Made by a program: the position numbers and the translations under genes | Notes under the pieces: generated by a model | Told to the model about the DNA's origin: nothing | The model's database searches: none | What the model saw: only the letters and a program-made list of their open reading frames with translations | From: Luteibacter jiangsuensis | GTDB lineage: Bacteria; Pseudomonadota; Gammaproteobacteria; Xanthomonadales; Rhodanobacteraceae | DNA length: 64,000 nucleotides | Reading direction: 5' to 3' | NCBI RefSeq assembly: GCF_030812295.1 | Contig: NZ_JAUSSK010000003.1 | Location: 779,803 to 843,802, forward strand | Shown here: in pieces, positions 61,295 through 64,000 of the stretch | Position numbering within the stretch: position 1 is the first letter of the stretch | How the letters are laid out: each line of letters starts with the position of its first letter

Positions 61295-62413
61295 ATGAAG
61301 CCTGCGCGCGCCACCCGATTGATCTTTCTCCTTTCCGGTATCGGCATGGCCAGCTGGGCTCCGATGGTGCCGTATGCCAAGGCGAGGCTCGGGCTCGACG
61401 ATGCGGCGCTTGGTCTGGTGCTCCTGAGCATGGGCTGCGGGGCGGTCGCCGCCATGCCCCTGGCGGGGTTCCTGACCAATCGGTACGGGAACCGCGATGT
61501 CATCGGTGTCAGCGGATTGCTGGTCTGCGTGGCTTTGCCCCTGCTGACGATCGCTACGAACGCCTATTGGCTTGGCGCTGCCCTGTTGTTCTTCGGTGCT
61601 GCGCTGGGTGTGGTCGACGTGGCCATGAATGCCCACGCGGTGGACGTGGAAAAGCATGCGGGTAAGCCGATGATGTCGGGTTTCCATGGCCTTTTCAGCG
61701 TAGGCGGCCTCGTCGGTTCGGCAGGCATGGCGGCACTGTTGAAGGCGGGGGCGCCACTGACCGGCAGCGCGTTGGCCGTGTCGGCGGCCTTGCTCGTCAT
61801 CGTCGTGACGCAGTGGAGGCACTTCCTCGTTCGACTCGACGATGCCGGCCAGTCGCATTCCATCTTCCGCGTGCCCTCGGCCTCGGTCTTCCTGCTGGGT
61901 TTCCTCTGCCTGGTGGTGTTCCTCGCCGAAGGCGCGATGTTGGACTGGAGCGCGGTGTTCCTGCGTTTCTCGCGCGGATTCGATCCTTCGCTGGCTGGCC
62001 TGGGCTATGCCGCGTTCTCCATCGCGATGGCCTGCGGCCGCCTGCTCGGCGATCGCATCACGGCCTCGGTGGGGCCCGTGACGATCGTGCGTGTGGGCGC
62101 CCTCCTGGCCGCGCTCGGTTTTTTCCTCGCCACCATCTTGCCCTGGGGGCCGGCCGCGATGCTGGGCTTCATCCTGGTAGGCATCGGCGCATCGAACATC
62201 GTCCCCGTGTTGTTCAGCGCGGCCGGACGCCAGCCGGGCATGTCGCCCGGCATCGCCATCGCCACGGTCACTTCGCTGGGCTACGCGGGCATGCTCGCCG
62301 GACCGGCGGTCATCGGCTTCGCCGCCCACCTGAGCAGCCTCTCGCTGGCCCTTTGTGGCGTGGCCGTGTTGCTCGTGGTCGTTTCAACCTGCGCGTCCAT
62401 CGCGCGCCGCTAA
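61295..62413 (+). CDS. MFS transporter (YbjJ-like)
   Basis: 372 residues, twelve predicted helices. MFS loop signatures are GFLTNRYGNRDVIGVSG and the mid-protein GRLLGDRI. ATG 61295 is preferred over 61283 because GGAAG lies 6 bases upstream. Substrate unknown; the neighbours suggest sugar or sugar-phosphate metabolism. It begins an operon with a HAD phosphatase (10 bases) and a DeoR regulator (overlap). Confidence 0.9.
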   Translation: MKPARATRLIFLLSGIGMASWAPMVPYAKARLGLDDAALGLVLLSMGCGAVAAMPLAGFLTNRYGNRDVIGVSGLLVCVALPLLTIATNAYWLGAALLFFGAALGVVDVAMNAHAVDVEKHAGKPMMSGFHGLFSVGGLVGSAGMAALLKAGAPLTGSALAVSAALLVIVVTQWRHFLVRLDDAGQSHSIFRVPSASVFLLGFLCLVVFLAEGAMLDWSAVFLRFSRGFDPSLAGLGYAAFSIAMACGRLLGDRITASVGPVTIVRVGALLAALGFFLATILPWGPAAMLGFILVGIGASNIVPVLFSAAGRQPGMSPGIAIATVTSLGYAGMLAGPAVIGFAAHLSSLSLALCGVAVLLVVVSTCASIARR

Positions 62414-62423
62414 GGATTGTTCC

Positions 62424-63044
62424 ATGCATACCAAACGCGATGTCGTCATCTTCGATTTCGGCGGTGTCCTGATCGACTGGAATCCGCGCTACCTGTACCG
62501 CAAGCTGTTCGGCGACGACGAGCAGGCGATGGAAACCTTCCTGGCCGAGGTGACCACGCCGGAGTGGAACCTTCAACAGGATGCCGGCCGCTCCTGGGAC
62601 GAGGCGGTGCGCCTGCTCACCGCGGAGCATCCCACCAAGGCCGAACTCATCGCGGCCTACCAGCACCGCTGGGAAGAAACACTCGGTGGCGCGATCGACG
62701 ACAGCCTGCATATCCTGCGCGAACTGAAGGAGGCAGGGCATCCTCTCTATGGCCTCACCAACTGGTCGCACGAGACCTTTCCATTCGCCCGCGAGCGCTT
62801 CGGTTTCCTCACCCTTTTCGATGGCATCGTCGTCTCGGGCGAGGAGGGCATGATCAAGCCGGACCCGAAGCTCTACCAGACCTTGCTCGAGCGCTACGAC
62901 ATCGATCCCACGCGCGCGGTGTTCATCGACGACAACAAGGTCAACGTGGATGCCGCCGAAGCGCTGGGTATCCATGGCATCCACTTCCATACGTCCCGGC
63001 AACTGCGTGCGGAGCTGATCGGACTGGGCTTCCTCCCGGCATGA
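62424..63044 (+). CDS. HAD-family hydrolase (haloacid dehalogenase/epoxide hydrolase-like YihX group)
   Basis: 206 residues. Motif I DVVIFDFGGVLIDWNP, motif II YGLTNWSHETF, Lys in GMIKPDPKLYQ and motif III VFIDDNKVNVDAAEALG. The FDFGGVLIDWNP form matches the YihX-type sugar-1-phosphate phosphatases. Its stop overlaps the next start (ATGA). Confidence 0.92.
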   Translation: MHTKRDVVIFDFGGVLIDWNPRYLYRKLFGDDEQAMETFLAEVTTPEWNLQQDAGRSWDEAVRLLTAEHPTKAELIAAYQHRWEETLGGAIDDSLHILRELKEAGHPLYGLTNWSHETFPFARERFGFLTLFDGIVVSGEEGMIKPDPKLYQTLLERYDIDPTRAVFIDDNKVNVDAAEALGIHGIHFHTSRQLRAELIGLGFLPA

Positions 63045-63811
63045 ATGCGCCGCTCGATACGACGCTGCCCCGCGAGCGCCAACAGCTGATCCTCGAGCGC
63101 TTGCGCCGCGAGGGCAAGGTCGTCGCCGCCGACCTCGCGCAGGAGTTCCGTGTATCGGAGGATTCGATCCGTCGCGACTTGCGTGATCTCGCCGCACAGG
63201 GGCTATGCCGTCGCGTGTATGGCGGTGCCTTGCTCGCGGTGAATATCCCACCGCTGGGCGAGCGTCACGCCGAGCGGGCGGAACTCAAGCGCGAACTCGC
63301 GCGGACGGCGCTCGGTCTCATCGGGCGCGGGCAGATACTGTTCATCGATGCGGGCTCGACCAATACCGCGCTGGCGAAGATGTTGCCGGAAAATAGTGAT
63401 CTTACCGTGGTGACGAATGCGCCGGACGTGGCGTTGGCGGTGCTCGGCCGTCCCGGTTTCGATGTCATCGTGCTGGGTGGAAAGCTCGATCCGGCCATTG
63501 GCGGTGCGATCGGCTCACGTACGGTTCGCCAGGCACAGGACATTCGCGCGGATCTCTGTTTTCCGGGGGTGTGCGCCATCGATCCCGAACGTGGGCTATG
63601 GACCTACGACGAGGAAGAGACCGTGTTCAAGCAGGCGATCATCGAGGCAAGCGGTGAGACGGTGGCGATCGCCACGCCGGACAAGCTGGTGGCGTCGGCG
63701 ACGCACCATACGGTGCCGATCACCGGCATCGCACACCTGGTGGTGGCGGTGGATACGGACGCGGCGGTGGTGGAGCGGTATCGTGCGGCGGGCGTGACGG
63801 TGCATATGTAG
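63041..63811 (+). CDS. DeoR/GlpR-family transcriptional regulator
   Basis: 256 residues. HTH at the start (RERQQLILERLRREGKVVAADLAQEFRVSEDSIRRDLRDLAAQG), then the sugar-phosphate sensing domain (GQILFIDAGSTNTALAKML, VLGGKLDP, FPGVCAID). DeoR repressors release DNA on binding a phosphorylated sugar. Being translationally coupled to the HAD phosphatase, it may sense a substrate of that enzyme and control this operon. Ends in TAG. Confidence 0.93.
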   Translation: MNAPLDTTLPRERQQLILERLRREGKVVAADLAQEFRVSEDSIRRDLRDLAAQGLCRRVYGGALLAVNIPPLGERHAERAELKRELARTALGLIGRGQILFIDAGSTNTALAKMLPENSDLTVVTNAPDVALAVLGRPGFDVIVLGGKLDPAIGGAIGSRTVRQAQDIRADLCFPGVCAIDPERGLWTYDEEETVFKQAIIEASGETVAIATPDKLVASATHHTVPITGIAHLVVAVDTDAAVVERYRAAGVTVHM

Positions 63812-63893
63812 GTCGATCGCCGCTGAAGCGGCTCCCACAAGAAGCGGCTCCTGCAAAAGCAGCCGCTGTAAAGAGCATCGCCGACAGGGTCGG
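63812..63893 (-). repeat. Truncated REP-like element and GAAGCGGCTCC repeats
   Basis: GAAGCGGCTCC occurs twice (63825, 63841 region), and 63877-63893 is the inverted REP core seen at 39.4 and 60.9 kb. It is cut after GGTCGG, where the sequence turns into G/C runs. Confidence 0.7.
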
Positions 63894-64000
63894 GGGGCCC
63901 CCCCCCGGGGGGGGCCGGGGGGGGGCCGCCCCCGGGGCGGCGGGGGGGCGGGGCGCCCCCCCCCCGGTGCTGGGGGCCGCCGCCCGCCCGCCCGCCGAGC
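63894..64000. other. G/C homopolymer stretch, probable sequencing or assembly artefact
   Basis: About 107 bases made almost only of G and C in runs up to ten, starting in the middle of a REP element. No natural feature fits; it is probably a low-quality contig end. Confidence 0.8.

Overview
The window looks like part of a chromosome from a high-GC gammaproteobacterium of the Xanthomonadales, most like Rhodanobacteraceae such as Luteibacter or Dyella. The assignment rests on gene content (a tpiA-secG-tRNA-Leu block, a lexA2-imuA-imuB-dnaE2 mutagenesis cassette, a TonB-dependent receptor, GumN-like and DUF4105 proteins) and on dispersed REP-like repeats built on a GTGGGAGCCGACC core. No search was run, so the genus is a guess.

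Left flank (1-3787): the 5' part of a large MscS-type mechanosensitive channel gene, then tpiA, secG and tRNA-Leu(GAG).

Integrated element (about 3772-24187, 20.4 kb): a mobile element sits in the 3' end of tRNA-Leu. A P4-type tyrosine integrase lies next to the tRNA. There is a degenerate copy of the tRNA 3' end at the far side, and GTGAGTAAC arm-type repeats lie at both ends. Inside are an AlpA-type regulator, a probable replication protein with palindromic iterons, two homologous large serine recombinases in opposite orientation, an immunity-like HTH gene, a virion gene block, an XRE/ImmA-IrrE plus PIN toxin-antitoxin-like pair, an excisionase-like gene and several small secreted proteins.

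The main discovery is in the virion block. Three of its genes (14990-15970, 16286-17704, 17704-19935) are long single reading frames only if TAG is read as an amino acid, most simply glutamine. They hold 5, 2 and 1 internal TAG codons, no internal TAA or TGA, and end at TAA or TGA. A ninth candidate TAG lies in an early gene at 8546. Chromosomal genes on either side, and the element's own ImmA/PIN cargo, use TAG as a true stop. I see no suppressor tRNA in the window. The element has ejection-protein-like genes but no recognisable terminase, portal, capsid or tail genes. It may therefore be a satellite that depends on a recoding helper phage, or the remnant of a recoded prophage.

Right flank (24188-64000): ordinary chromosome. 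It holds a cyclase/old-yellow-enzyme/aldo-keto-reductase operon, an SDR gene divergent from a LysR regulator, a patatin-like phospholipase, signalling proteins (receiver, PAS, hybrid kinase, FNR-like), a TonB-dependent receptor, an acyltransferase, an Nramp transporter, glutathione-dependent formaldehyde dehydrogenase, the SOS mutagenesis operon behind a GTAC-N4-GTAC operator, and an MFS-HAD-DeoR operon. REP-like and MITE-like repeats lie at 39.4, 60.9, 61.0 and 63.9 kb. The last ~107 bases are G/C homopolymer runs that look like sequencing or assembly noise.
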